Below, piece by piece: positions 27,181 through 37,249 of a stretch of 64,000 bases of DNA. Made by a program: the position numbers and the translations under genes. How positions within the stretch are numbered: position 1 is the stretch's first letter; each line of letters begins with the position of its first letter. The notes beneath the pieces are model-generated. The model searched no databases. It was given only the letters and a program-made list of their open reading frames with translations, and was not told where the DNA came from. Source of the stretch: Scatophagus argus (Eukaryota > Chordata > Actinopteri > Scatophagidae); NCBI RefSeq assembly GCF_020382885.2, contig NC_058501.1, positions 14,233,501 to 14,297,500 on the forward strand, written 5' to 3'.

Positions 27181-27545
27181 GTCCTTGTTGGGGTTTTTAA
27201 AAATTTGGTTGTCGTTGTTGTTATTTTTTTTTTTTTTTAAGCTTGACATCTAGGCAACTTCCTGCTCTACTGGTCTCTGCCACTCAACAGAGGCCAGTCG
27301 AGGAGAAAGTGGCTTGGACATCTCAGCAATCTCCTGCTCTGGCCTCTGCTGAGTAACAGAGACCAGTTGAACCAACAAGCTTTTGGGGGTAATTTAGAGT
27401 CCCCATTGCTTTGTGGTTTGGAGAAGAGTGGGAAAAACCAGAGCACCTGGAGTAAACCCATATGAGAAAAATGTGACAAGGCTGGGGAAGAAGTCAGGAC
27501 AATGTTAGAAATTTAAAATTTCATTAAAAGACATCACACCTATTT
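27181..27545. repeat. Tandem duplication unit 2 (3' end and 3' UTR of the 612-aa gene)
   Basis: Second copy, contiguous with the coding sequence at 27524. Its inverted repeat arms are 27269-27297 and 27339-27367, again 26 of 29 paired, although the arm sequence differs from unit 1 at two positions. Short shared sequence (TTGTCC) lies at the junctions. In the minus-strand transcript both hairpins would lie in the 3' UTR, since the nearest AATAAA-type signals (TTTATT on the plus strand, about 26755 and 26773) are beyond unit 1. Confidence 0.9.
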
Positions 27546-29362
27546 GTACGCCTGAAGGGCTTGGAGATGAGTTTGCCCAAAGAGGAGAAGAACCTGCTGA
27601 TAGCACAAGCTGTTTTTGGTGGTATCATCAAATGACGTTCGAGGGCGCAGGCAATATATTCTTCAATCTCTGTATCCTTTAAAATCATTGAAATCAGCAC
27701 GACATCTGCACTGCCCCAATGCTTACAGAGGTCCTTGAATATGGTCTTGTGGAGGTTCTTGAAAGTTGCCTGGGTGACGTATATGTCTGTACCATCCAAT
27801 TTAGCCCATGTCTTATCAAATAAATATGCAATGATGTCATCTTTGTCTACAGGTACTAGCTTTAGTTTGTGGAATACTTGCCAAACTATCTGCTCGATCA
27901 GTATCCTGACAAACACTTTCTTTTTTTCTGTCTGTAGTGTCGCATCCTCCTCGGCACTTGTCTTCTCACACTTCTCCTCTGCATCAGTTTCCCGTGTTAC
28001 AATGTCCATTAAATTATCCATCATCTTTTTACTGTGGCCACCAGCCTGAGTATTCAGCCACCAGCTCATTAGTACCATGAAAATCCATACTTTGCTCCGT
28101 ATATCAGCATACATTTTAGTATGTGACTCAGGAATAAACCTTCTCACCCGAACTAATTTCCTTGAATCTGGGATAGCATCGGGCATCCCCTCATCTGTGA
28201 GGTGACTGTAGAGGAGATCACTAAGTTCTTGTGTGAATATCAAGACTTTACCATCGGAAATGTCTTTGAACCACACCAGCGCAAAATCCTCACTTCCAGT
28301 CTTTGTTACTTCACAAATGCATCTCTGAAACAGAGCCTCCGCTGACTCCCTCCTTTCAACTTTGATGTCCTGGTGAAATTTGCTCTTCAGCTGTGCCAGC
28401 ATGCGATGTATCCACACTTTGGCAAAACACTTTGTGATGAAGTTTTTTACCTTGCTCTTCATTTCTTTCAAAGGCGGTTTGCTTTTCTTTTGGCATGTTG
28501 GACTTGGATCTGCAACGTCTGTCTTTTCTAAGTTCTTAGCCTTTTCAGTAAGTGCTTTAGCAATGCCATCTGAAACATTTTCAATCTCCAGAGAGGTTTC
28601 AGATTGCAGGTTCATAAACTCAAAGTCCGGCACGTCATCTAAAAGAGGATACATGATTTTGTTTAGATCCTCACGAATAATTTCCTGGACATTTGTACAT
28701 GTTGTTTTCAATTGCTTGTCCTCCGGTGAAATCTTCTCTGGGTTGTCTGGTTTCACTGTTCTGACTGGTGACTCCATTTCTTCATCAATGTGTGCCGACT
28801 CCAGATCTACCAGATGTAAATCCTTGTTCCTCCTTCTTCTTGGTTGAGTGGGGCAGAAAATTTTCATCTTGCCCGCAAATTCCTTCAGCATTTTGCAGGT
28901 CTGACTAACTATAGCATTAAGTCTGCGCGGGGGAGTGACACGGCGATTTATGAACAGCTCTTGAGTTTTTAAAGAAGGTGAGGCAGAGCTGACATTTTCT
29001 GAAATCTCTTTATCAAACAAGTTTGACAAGCTTTTGAAGCTGGCCAACTCGATTTGGTCCGCAACACCCAGAGCTTGACCAAAATTCTCGATGATTTTGT
29101 CACCAAGATTGTTCGGTATATGCTTAGACAAATTTATGTCTAAGCCCTTGAGAGATGTCAACAAGTTTCTTGAAACAGTTGTTACTATATTCAAAAGCAG
29201 TTCTGCCAACATGATTTTTGTGGCATCATCTGCAGCACCTGTTTTTAACAATACCCACTGTTCTTCTGTCATCCCTTTAAAAAAGGATTCAATCAGCTGA
29301 CGAACAGTAGCTTCACTTTCTCCCAACTTCCCCTCTGTCGTTGGTGTATCTGTTCTCTCCAT
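27524..29362 (-). CDS. Unrecognised intronless protein, 612 aa
   Basis: This is the longest open frame in the window and is uninterrupted over 613 codons. I do not recognise the family and assign no function. The ATG at 29362 sits in a near-ideal Kozak context (ACCACCATGG); the frame upstream contains only a GTG (29422). No signal peptide is apparent; one short hydrophobic patch (WIFMVLMSWWL, 426-436) is the only membrane-like stretch. The protein looks largely helical, with leucine/isoleucine-rich segments at about 15-115, 300-350 and 480-580, separated by a charged, probably disordered linker (about 172-300). Basic clusters are PRRRRNK (174-180) and KPFRR (601-605). Cysteines are scattered without a zinc-finger pattern. 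It lies between pentraxin loci, flanked by a TATA promoter and a duplicated 3' end. Being intronless it may be a retrogene or belong to an intronless fish family; intactness suggests selection. It is not a transposase, reverse transcriptase or capsid that I can identify. Confidence 0.75.
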   Translation of the reverse strand: MERTDTPTTEGKLGESEATVRQLIESFFKGMTEEQWVLLKTGAADDATKIMLAELLLNIVTTVSRNLLTSLKGLDINLSKHIPNNLGDKIIENFGQALGVADQIELASFKSLSNLFDKEISENVSSASPSLKTQELFINRRVTPPRRLNAIVSQTCKMLKEFAGKMKIFCPTQPRRRRNKDLHLVDLESAHIDEEMESPVRTVKPDNPEKISPEDKQLKTTCTNVQEIIREDLNKIMYPLLDDVPDFEFMNLQSETSLEIENVSDGIAKALTEKAKNLEKTDVADPSPTCQKKSKPPLKEMKSKVKNFITKCFAKVWIHRMLAQLKSKFHQDIKVERRESAEALFQRCICEVTKTGSEDFALVWFKDISDGKVLIFTQELSDLLYSHLTDEGMPDAIPDSRKLVRVRRFIPESHTKMYADIRSKVWIFMVLMSWWLNTQAGGHSKKMMDNLMDIVTRETDAEEKCEKTSAEEDATLQTEKKKVFVRILIEQIVWQVFHKLKLVPVDKDDIIAYLFDKTWAKLDGTDIYVTQATFKNLHKTIFKDLCKHWGSADVVLISMILKDTEIEEYIACALERHLMIPPKTACAISRFFSSLGKLISKPFRRTNRCDVF

Positions 29363-29460
29363 GGTGGTAGTTGCTGTTTGATTGATCTTCGTGTTTTGTA
29401 AATTCCTTGGCTTCGTTTTCACGCACTGCTCAGAATTGGAATGTGTAGGATGGATCCAGT

Positions 29461-29580
29461 CTATTTATATACTCAGCCATCAAAGGCAATCTAGAATCTT
29501 ACATCACAGATCAAAGGACATTTCTCTAAGCTCCTCCCCTTCAAAGCCATTCAAAAATCTTAGGTCATCGATCAAAACAA
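29461..29580 (-). promoter_or_regulatory. TATA promoter with two direct repeats, 612-aa gene
   Basis: On the minus strand a TATATAAATAG box covers about 29461-29471, roughly 100 bp before the ATG at 29362, which predicts a transcription start near 29435. Upstream are two related segments of about 37 bp (29478-29518 and 29540-29580). Read on the minus strand they share the order GATC, then an AAGATT core, then CTTTGA. CTTTGAT/CTTTGATC resembles TCF/LEF binding sites. A GC-rich AGGGGAGGAGC stretch lies between them, near 29530. Factor identity is inference from the motifs. Confidence 0.55.
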
Positions 29581-30355
29581 AACAGCAACTGCAGCATAGC
29601 AACCGTTGTCATGTAAAATAGAAGCGTTTTTCTCATGACAGCCAGCCAACATTTACAATAATACAACAATAATTAACATAGAAAAGTTAATGGATCTGTC
29701 TTTCTAGATTTTTGTCTGATTATACATATCGCATTTCAAACAGAGGGAAAAAAAAGTGAAAGGTGTATCAGTTTTTAATAATATGTAATACTGTACCAAA
29801 ACAGAGAAATGTCAGTAAAGCCGATGGAGTTAGGATCAGAGCAACTGACGGACTTCCCTTTTTGGCTTTCTTCTGTTTTGACACCAACTGCCCAGTTCAT
29901 GTAAATGCAGTTTTAATCACACTGTGTTGAAAATGAATTCTCTGAATAAATTTATTCATGGATTAGAAGTTCATTCCAGTTTAATTATATGTTATTATAC
30001 TTTACAAATCCAGTCTGTTCAAGTGGATTTCAAATATTATCAGTATGAGATCAATACCAAGAGGGACATTTCAGTACTACTTTGTGTTATGTCACTGTAT
30101 GTTATTATATACAAATATAAATATATATTATTTCATCCATTATATGTATTTTGTCACTGCTTCAGATGGACATTTAGTACTACAGAAGTACAAGAATAAT
30201 GTTACTTCAAATAGAAATACTGTTGTAAAGTACAAGTACCTTGATTTCATACTTGTGAACCCTTTTCATACTATTACTTTGGAATTACTTGGATTTTTGC
30301 ATAAATTGGTCATAAAATATGTTCTGATCTTCATCTAAGTCACATCACATTGGAT

Positions 30356-31440
30356 TTAATAACTGGTTGACCCTCCTTTGGCAGCAATAACCTCAATAAA
30401 ACGTTTCCTGTAGTTGCAGATCAGGCCTGCACAACGCTCAGGAGGAATTTTGGACCATTCCTCTGTACAAAACTGTTTCAGTTCAGCAATATTCTTGGGA
30501 TGTCTGGTGCGAATTGCTCTCTCGAGGTCATGTCACAGCATCTCAATTGGGTTGAGGTCAGGACTCTGACTGGGCCACTCCAGAAGGCGTATTTTCTTCT
30601 GTTGAAGCCATTCTGTTGTTGATTTACTTCTGTGCTTTGGGTCGTTGTCCTGTTGCATCACCCATCCTCTGTTGAGCTTCAGTTGGCGGACAGACGATCT
30701 TAAGTTTTCCTGCAAAATGTCTTGATAAACTTGGGAATTCATTTTTCTGTCGATGACAGTAATCCATCCAGGCCTTGAGGCAGCAAAGCAGCCCCAAACC
30801 ATGATGGCCCCTCCACCATATTTCACAGTTGGGATGAGGTTTTGATGTTGGTGTGCTTTGCTTTTTTTCTCCACACATAGCGTTGTGTGTTCCTTCCAAA
30901 CAACTAAATTTTGGTTTCATCTGTCTACAGAATATTTTGCCAGTTGTGCTGTGGAACATCCAGGTGCTCTTTCGCAAACTTCAAACATGCAGCAATGTGT
31001 TTTTTGGACAGCAATGGCTGTGTCCTCCTATGAACTCCATTCTTGTTTAATGTTTTACTTGTTGTAGATTTTTCAACAATAATGTTAGCATGTCCATCCA
31101 TCCATCCATTTTCTATACCGCTTATCCGTCAGGGTCGCGGGGGAGCTGGAGCCTATCCCAGCTTAATGTTAGCATGTGCCAAAGATTTCTGTAAGTCTTT
31201 AGCTGACACTCTAGGATTCTTCTTCACCTCACTGAGCATTCTGCGCTTACGGGATGACCATACCTAGGGAGAGTAGCAACAGTGCTGAACTTTCTCCATT
31301 TGTAGACAATCTGTCTTACTGTGGACACATGGACATCAAGGCTTTTAGAGATACTTTTGTAACCCTTTCCAGCTTCATGCAAGTCAACAATTCTTGATCA
31401 TAGATCTTCTGAGAGCTCTATTGTGCGAGGCGTGGTTCAC
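30356..31440 (-). pseudogene. Tc1-like transposase pseudogene
   Basis: The N-terminal helix-turn-helix part ([15 protein letters not shown] type, near 31330-31390), the TDET motif near 30925, QDNDPKH (near 30640) and SPDLNPIE (near 30550) are all recognisable, giving the DDE catalytic triad in order. The frame ends with AAKGGSTSY and a stop at 30356-30358. Breaks are a stop just before TDET, a TGG-to-TGA change directly after NPIEML (30533), frameshifts upstream, and the 70-bp insertion. No function is expected. The family moves by cut-and-paste at TA sites. Confidence 0.88.
31080..31177 (-). mobile_element. 70-bp LINE-tail insertion with 14-bp target duplication
   Basis: The insert (31094-31163) is the extreme 3' tail of the teleost LINE-type repeat: read on the minus strand it runs from AGCTGGGATAGGCTCCAGC through GATAAGCGGTATAGAAAATGG to a few ATGG units. 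It is bordered by the exact 14-bp duplication TAATGTTAGCATGT (31080-31093 and 31164-31177). This shows a severely 5'-truncated retrotransposition into the older Tc1 element. Confidence 0.9.
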
Positions 31441-32061
31441 ATCAGGCAATGCCTCTTGAGAGGAGCAAACTCAAAACTGGTGTGTGTTTTTTATAGGGCA
31501 GGGCAGCTTTAACCAACACATCCAATCTCATCACATTGATTGGACTCCCGGTTGACTGACTCCTGGCTCCAATTTGCTCTTGGACAAGTCATTAGATAGG
31601 GGTTCACATACTTTTTCGACCCCGTGCTGTGAATGTTTACATGTTGTGTTCAACAAAAACATGAGAACTTATAATTTTTGTGCGGTATTAGTTTAAGCAG
31701 ACTGTGTTTGCCTAGTGATGTGACTTAGATGAAGACCAGAACATATTTTATGACCTATTTATGCAGAAATCCAAGTAATTCCAAAGGGTTCACATATAAT
31801 TCTTCTCTATAATTATATTCTTCTTTTACATTTACTTTTACACTGTGGGACTTTTTCAAAAGAAATTAACTTCTGTTAACGTGCAAGCTCTAGTCAAACA
31901 AGTTCACACAATACATTCTTCTCGTCTTTTTGCTTATTTGTTTGCTTTTTTTTCAGTTTTTAATTTGAGTCAGTGGTGACTTTCCTGGTCGCGACACATC
32001 GGTGGCGACAGTGATTAACAGAGGAGCTGCTGAAACTCTGCTGAAGCGGTCGATTAGAACA

Positions 32062-32092
32062 GTGCTAACCACTGCACCATCGTGCTGCCCCA
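32062..32092. repeat. Fragment of teleost LINE tail
   Basis: The phrase AGTGCTAACCACTGCACCATCGTGCTGCC matches the outer part of the repeat seen at 8466-8792. Only about 30 bp are recognisable. Confidence 0.6.
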
Positions 32093-32534
32093 TTAAAAAC
32101 ACATATATGAATCAAATCTCATGAAGAATTCACTTCTCTGTGAAAGGTACAGTTGGATATACAATGGTGCCATTGAGTTAAACCGGAGATGAGACAGTTA
32201 TATTGTAAAGTGGTATCATTTTTCTAATATATATCCTGGCAACAAATCAGAAAGTAGCAATATGTAGCAACCAAGGAATAGTTTGACATTTGGGGTATTA
32301 CAGTTATTTGCTCTTTTTCCAAAACGTGACTGTCTTAAATACATAACTGTAAAGGGCAGTCCAGTAGCTTGGCTTAGCATAAAACAAATACTGGGGACAG
32401 AAGGAAACAGACAGCCTGACTCTGTCCAAAGATACTATTTGACCGCAATTTAATTTATTTTCTTGACAGATGCCTTTTTCCAAAGCAAGAGATAAATGAC
32501 TGTATGACTGTTTATATTCAAAGTTAACAATAAA

Positions 32535-32538
<4 letters not shown>

Positions 32539-32566
<28 letters not shown>

Positions 32567-32568
32567 CG
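32539..32568 (+). repeat. Poly(A) tract
   Basis: An uninterrupted run of about 28 A followed by further A-rich sequence to 32585. It may be a retroposon tail, but no recognisable body was found upstream. The sequence AACAAATCAGAAAGTA near 32239 recurs in steap4 copy A intron 2 (about 14790), suggesting a small dispersed repeat. Confidence 0.7.
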
Positions 32569-32829
32569 AATAAGAAAAAAAAAAACCCAAAAAACAACAG
32601 TTCACTGTTTTATGGGGAGTTATGCATTACTATTTCTTAGCCAGGAGTAGCTGGCAGGAAATCAGTACATATTTGCAGTACAGACAAAAGAGAGGGATTG
32701 ATCTCCTCCTCTAGTGTGTTTAAATAATGGATACGGGAAAAGGTTTATAAAAAGATGTTTTGAGAAGAGATAAATATATATTTAATAGTCACGCTGAAGA
32801 GGAATTAGCTAATAGTTAATTACAAATTC

Positions 32830-33010
32830 ATGTTGCTCTGCATTACATCAGGAATCTGCTAGGTTAACACAAGAGAGTCCTTTCAATTCTCACATAGCAC
32901 GTAGTGTGTAATGGATTTGACAGGAATATCAAAAGAGAGGTGTTTATGGTGAATGGTGTTGTTGCTACAACTGCACCCTAGTTTATTGGCGAAAGTCCCT
33001 GCAGGTTTTC
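32830..33010. repeat. Duplicated 3' flank of the pentraxin locus
   Basis: Related over about 180 bp to 24150-24330, with scattered substitutions and small indels. It lies about 1.8 kb beyond the 3' end of the intact pentraxin, as its partner does for the pseudogene at 25740. Confidence 0.75.
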
Positions 33011-33059
33011 GGATTTCCTGCAGCCTCATCAGTGCCAAAGTCCTCCAGACTTCAGAGAA

Positions 33060-33132
33060 GCTTGACACAAGTGCTTGTTGCTGTAATTTTCCAGCCTGGG
33101 CAAAATAAAGTATATCTATCTATCTATCTATT
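33060..33132 (+). repeat. Retroelement tail with ATCT repeats
   Basis: CCAGCCTGGGCAAAATAAAGTAT followed by ATCT units (33113-33131) resembles the 3' end of a fish non-LTR element. No body was recognised. Confidence 0.5.
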
Positions 33133-34813
33133 ACAGTTCGGGTTTTGCTAAGGATTTCCAACAGAAGGGCCAGACTCTCCATGGGGCAGTGTCTTCTCAT
33201 GAACTTCTACCAGTGAGCATTAAGGTTGAACTGTTGGAGCTTCATGTGCTGGTATCTTCTTCAGAGATAAAGGTAATCTATACAGTACATGTTCACGACA
33301 CCCATGGCTTTGCATAGACCTTCTCATTATGAGGTGTGGCTCAGTTTTACTGATTGAGAAACTGGCAGCATCTGTCAGCACAGAATGACTGGCTTGAACA
33401 ATTTAAAAATCTATGTGGGAGTGTGAATGATTTATTATCAAAGAACTGGGAGAAGTGATGAAACATGGAGAAACGTAAGTCCGCTGCCAATACTTTAAGC
33501 ATAGTCCCATTCACATGTTAGGAGTAACAGTGAGGGAAGTAGTGCTGTCCCACTGAAACAAAGAGATTGTTTATTGCAGTGTTTATGTATACATGCTGTC
33601 TATTGAGAGATCAGCTGCTCTCATCAGCTGGTCACATGTATCCAGCAGCACAGCGGCACACCGACATTGTTAGCCTATCCTATCTTCTGATCATGCTGCT
33701 GCTGTACCCCCACCTCCCTGTCAGATTTACCAGCTTCATCATTTCATCAGCCTCATCAACCACCATCACTTATGTGTGGGCTCCATGGGGGATTAATCTT
33801 GCGGCTGCTCAGGGCAGATGCCCCCCTGATCACAAAATCTGCCTGTAGAGTCTAAGTGCCCAAGACTTTCTGACTAGGCTTAATTTTCACTAATCATGTG
33901 CTATAATAAACAATTATTGTAACTTCACTCATCTCTTCTGTGTGAAATAGAATAAGCTCAGTATGTATACTCTGCATAATGTAAATAAATAAATCACAGA
34001 GGGGGGAAACACCCATATTAAAACTAGCTATTTACACATGCACAAGGCCTATCTGGATAGAGACGCAGAGTGATAATTGTCTGTTGGCTAATCACAGCAA
34101 GCGACTCTTTTCTTGCAGTCATTTGATTCTCTGTTTGTATTTTTCTCCTGATCATGAATTTTTAGTTTGAAAAGCTATGAAATCAAAGCAGATCGAGAAA
34201 TAATAATGACTGTACTCAACTGCACACACACACATTGCAGAACACAACATGTATCTCTCTGTATGTTGTAACATGTTGCTGTATGTGACATGCACAACTG
34301 CTCTCAGTTCCCTCCTCAGCTCTACATTATATACATAGATTGCATCAGTGTTGATCTGTGGCTGAGCGTTTTTGTGTTCAGCAACACAGTAAAATGAACA
34401 TTTACTCTATTTTTACTGCATGCTGTGCATTTGGATCAACACATTTTAAATTTTAGCCACTACAACTTAATGTTGTACATTGGGAGAGGTAGACGTCTCT
34501 CCACACTGACTGTGAAATGACACCTTCATAGAACGACTTTATTGAACAAGATTTTGTCAAATCCCGATTGTTTTGTGTAACACAGGACTACTGCAGCCTT
34601 ACTGTAGCTTCATCAAAACTTTGTATGGAGCAATAAAATAAGCAGAACGACTGAGATTAAAACAATAACATTGTTTGAAGATAAATGAGACCCTTCATAA
34701 ACTGTGATTGAACATAAAATGCTGACATTGGTAACTTACATTTACATTGGACATTAAGGCACAGTGCGTGCAATTTTGACTTTGCAAGACATTAACAGTT
34801 TTGTTTCAAAAGT

Positions 34814-36034
34814 TTAGTGACAGGTCATCAGTGTGTCTTCTATCAGCACTCTGTCAGTGATCTGGAACTCCAGCGCCCTCCAGTTGAGCACATTCCCTGG
34901 GGTGAAGCTGAGATCATCCATGTAGTTATGGATTTCACAGGGTGAAAGGACGTAGTCCCACATGTAGACATCAGACATCATGCCAACAAAAGACTGCTTA
35001 AGGTCAAATCCCCCACCATGAGAATCTTGCTCCTGTAGAGAGTGTAGAATTTTAGCATACAGTAAATAAAAGCTAAATTGTCTAAATTATCTATGGAAAT
35101 CTTTAAACTAGAGACACACAGTAAGTCAAACATTAGCATACAGCAAAATCATGCTGTTTATTATTACAACTGTACCTGTCCTAATATAATTATGTTGGAA
35201 CCTCTGATGTTTGATCCTGTGCTGGAAAATTTCTTAATCAAAGGTTGTCCATCAAACCACATCTGTACCAGTCCAGTTGTAGAGTCCCATGTGGTACAAA
35301 TAGAGTGCCACATGTTCGGTTTGTAGTCCAGTCCTCGATATTCTAACTTTTTATCCCTGATATGGGGCTCCAACTCCTTATTTGTTTCGTCCCAGAAAAT
35401 CAGAAAGCTATTGGAATTAGAGGGTGTGGACATTGAGAAAAGGATGTGGTCCCTCTTGAGGTCTGTAAAGGACCTGTAGGCATTACAAGAATGTTAGCAT
35501 GCATGATACTTTTCATGGTCAGAGATACTTCGGATTATTCATTTTGCACATTCAGTTCTACCTGTGACAGACGGTTGCAGAGGTAAAATCTTGTCCTGAT
35601 GCATTCAGCGTCACACGAGCTGTGTTGGTCTCTTGAGGGAAGGTAAACATTTTACCTGACAGATCTGAAAAGAGAGATGAAGAAAAAATGTATCTATTCT
35701 TCCTCTTGTAAATTTTACATTAGAAACATTTTTGAAAATTAGACAAAAATATGCAAAAAAAAATTTCCATGTTTAAAAGTCTGTCACTAAAACAAACTGT
35801 TTTTATTTTATTAAACAGTTTTATCCTTATACATTGGGCAAAAAGATTTTACATATACAGAAAATGAATACTGGATTAAAGGAGTGTAAGAAAAGTAAAT
35901 TCATAGTTAAACGGCAACAGACTTGCATCTTTACATTTCCTTTCGGTGTTCTCTCTGTTAATCAGTTTATTTTTTTTACCTTGAGGACTTGCAGCACATA
36001 CTGTCAGCATCACCAACGCTAGCAAAAATTTCAT
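34814..36034 (-). CDS. Pentraxin, CRP/serum amyloid P-like (4 coding exons, 224 aa)
   Basis: Exons (minus): 36034-35980, 35664-35562, 35473-35176, 35032-34814, all with GT/AG borders and consistent phases. The product is a secreted short pentraxin, expected to form a ring oligomer that binds ligands in a calcium-dependent way as an innate-immune pattern receptor. A hydrophobic signal peptide (MKFLLALVMLTVCAAS) starts the protein. The pentraxin signature HxCxTWxS is His109 to Ser117, and Cys51 and Cys112 should form the conserved disulphide. Calcium ligands EQD (153-155), Asp162 and Gln165 are present, with Asp in place of the Glu found in human CRP. Length equals that of human CRP. A leader exon with a GTAAG donor probably ends at 36253, and the ATG falls directly after the acceptor. 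Two decayed copies flank it. CRP and SAP types cannot be separated from sequence alone. Confidence 0.93.
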
Positions 36035-36252
36035 CTAAAACAAAGATAAAGACACAGCATCGAGACCATTCTTTGTGTTTTTGATCCAATGAATCCAACT
36101 CTATTGAAATGCCACAAATACTTTGTACCAAAATCTACAAATGAATTCTTCAGTGTCATTACTACAATAAACAACACAGACAGAAAGGGTAACAAAAAAA
36201 ACCTTAAATCACGTTAAATTCCTGTTTACGATTGCCCATGTATAGATCTTAC

Positions 36253-36300
36253 CTTGAAATCTGTGTTTGGATGTGGAGTGCAGCAGTGAATAAAATCATG
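36253..36300 (-). other. Probable 5' UTR exon of the pentraxin
   Basis: On the minus strand ACAGATTTCAAG is followed by a strong donor (GTAAGATC) at 36252. Splicing from here to the AG at 36036-36035 would join the leader directly to the ATG. The 5' limit is not defined; no clear TATA box was seen. Confidence 0.45.
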
Positions 36301-36509
36301 GGTTTTGTACTCTTACTGCTTCCCCATTTCTGTCTGTGTGCATCCTTCCTTCATCTGCTTCCTGCCATGTGAAAAGGCGTTGTTCTATACGCGCTGCTTT
36401 CTGCTGAATCAACATAGTTTACGCTGAAAAGTCATGCTGAAGGTCATGCATTGCAAATGAACATGGCTAACTGCAGGCTCTCAACATTCTTATGAGGTAC
36501 TCCATATAC

Positions 36510-36742
36510 ATTGTATAGACAAATATGTTGGGACACACCTCTTAATTACTGAATTCGGGAGTGTTATGGGGCTGTTTTTCAGCAGTTGGGCTTGGCCCCT
36601 TACTTCCAGTGAGGGGAAATGTTTCGGCATACCAAGACATTTTGGACAAAGCTATGCTTCCAACAGTTTGATTCCAGCATGACTGTACTCCAGTGCACAA
36701 AGCAAGATTCATAAAGACATGGTGGGATGAGTCTGGTTGGTA
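36510..36742 (+). mobile_element. Tc1-type fragment (same family as 6990-7476)
   Basis: It starts with a terminal-type sequence (TATAGACAAATATGTTGGGACA) and then jumps to the middle of a Tc1 transposase, plus strand: GGGGCTGTTTTTCAGCAGTTGG, CATACCAAGACATTTTGGAC, CATGACTGTACTCCAGTGCACAAAGC. Frames are broken and the right end is missing. It lies between the intact pentraxin and the third, decayed copy. Confidence 0.8.
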
Positions 36743-36780
36743 TATAGGATTACAGAAAAATTATTTTTTTGACTTTGCAA

Positions 36781-37248
36781 GACAAGTCATTGGCTTATCT
36801 TTTGTCAGCAATCTGTCTATAATGTGGAAACCCCCTGTTATGCACATTTCCTGAAGTTAAGTTTAGATCAACCATATAGTGATGGATCTCACCAAGATAA
36901 AGGATGTCAGACATCAGACATCATGGCAACAAAAAACTGCATCACCAAGCATGAGAATCTTGCTCCTGCAGAGATTACAGTTGGACAGCATTAATATTGG
37001 CAGTATTTGGTACTTCTGATCTACACCACAGAGACATGCAGGGCATCAAAATAGTAACCTGTAGGCGCTGAAAAGTAGTCACCACGCAGACTGCACTTTC
37101 ACGCTTGGAGGTACTGTGGATTCTTTCACTCATATTAAAAATTTACCCGACCTGAGACAAAAGATAGAGCACTGAAATCCTGCTGTGATGTAATCAGTTT
37201 CACTCAAGCTGTGTTGGTTTGTTATGAAATGGTACACCAGACAGATTT
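36781..37248 (-). pseudogene. Pentraxin pseudogene, third copy (strongly decayed)
   Basis: Two exon remnants align to the intact gene in the same order and orientation. Exon 4 remnant at 36781-36972 keeps TGTCAGACATCAGACATCATGGCAAC and ATGAGAATCTTGCTCCTG but has many indels. Exon 2 remnant at about 37147-37248 keeps CAAGCTGTGTTGGTTTGTTATG and the CAGACAGATTTGA splice-acceptor region. Only the start of exon 3 (ACCTGTAGGC, about 37058) is recognisable between them. No open frame survives. Confidence 0.75.
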
Positions 37249-37249
37249 G

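Larger units (their letters stand above)
30254..31796 (-). mobile_element. Tc1-type DNA transposon, full length but dead
   Basis: Terminal inverted repeats are evident: the left end (TGTGAACCC... TTGGAATTACTTGGATTT, 30254-30340) matches the reverse complement of the right end (about 31715-31796), differing by a 13-bp insertion in the left copy. Between them is a broken minus-strand transposase. A 70-bp LINE tail has inserted at 31094. The element lies between the 612-aa gene and the intact pentraxin. Confidence 0.9.

Noticed and set aside
26902-27479. Two related minus-strand open frames encoding a similar 64-70-aa peptide
   Set aside because: They come from the two tandem non-coding units, overlap the hairpin arms and LINE-tail remnant, and have no independent gene signals.
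28380-28847. 155-codon plus-strand open frame
   Set aside because: Antisense shadow of the 612-codon gene.
29363-29422. Upstream extension of the 612-aa protein by 20 codons
   Set aside because: It would start at GTG; the ATG at 29362 has a near-perfect Kozak context and is the first ATG in frame.
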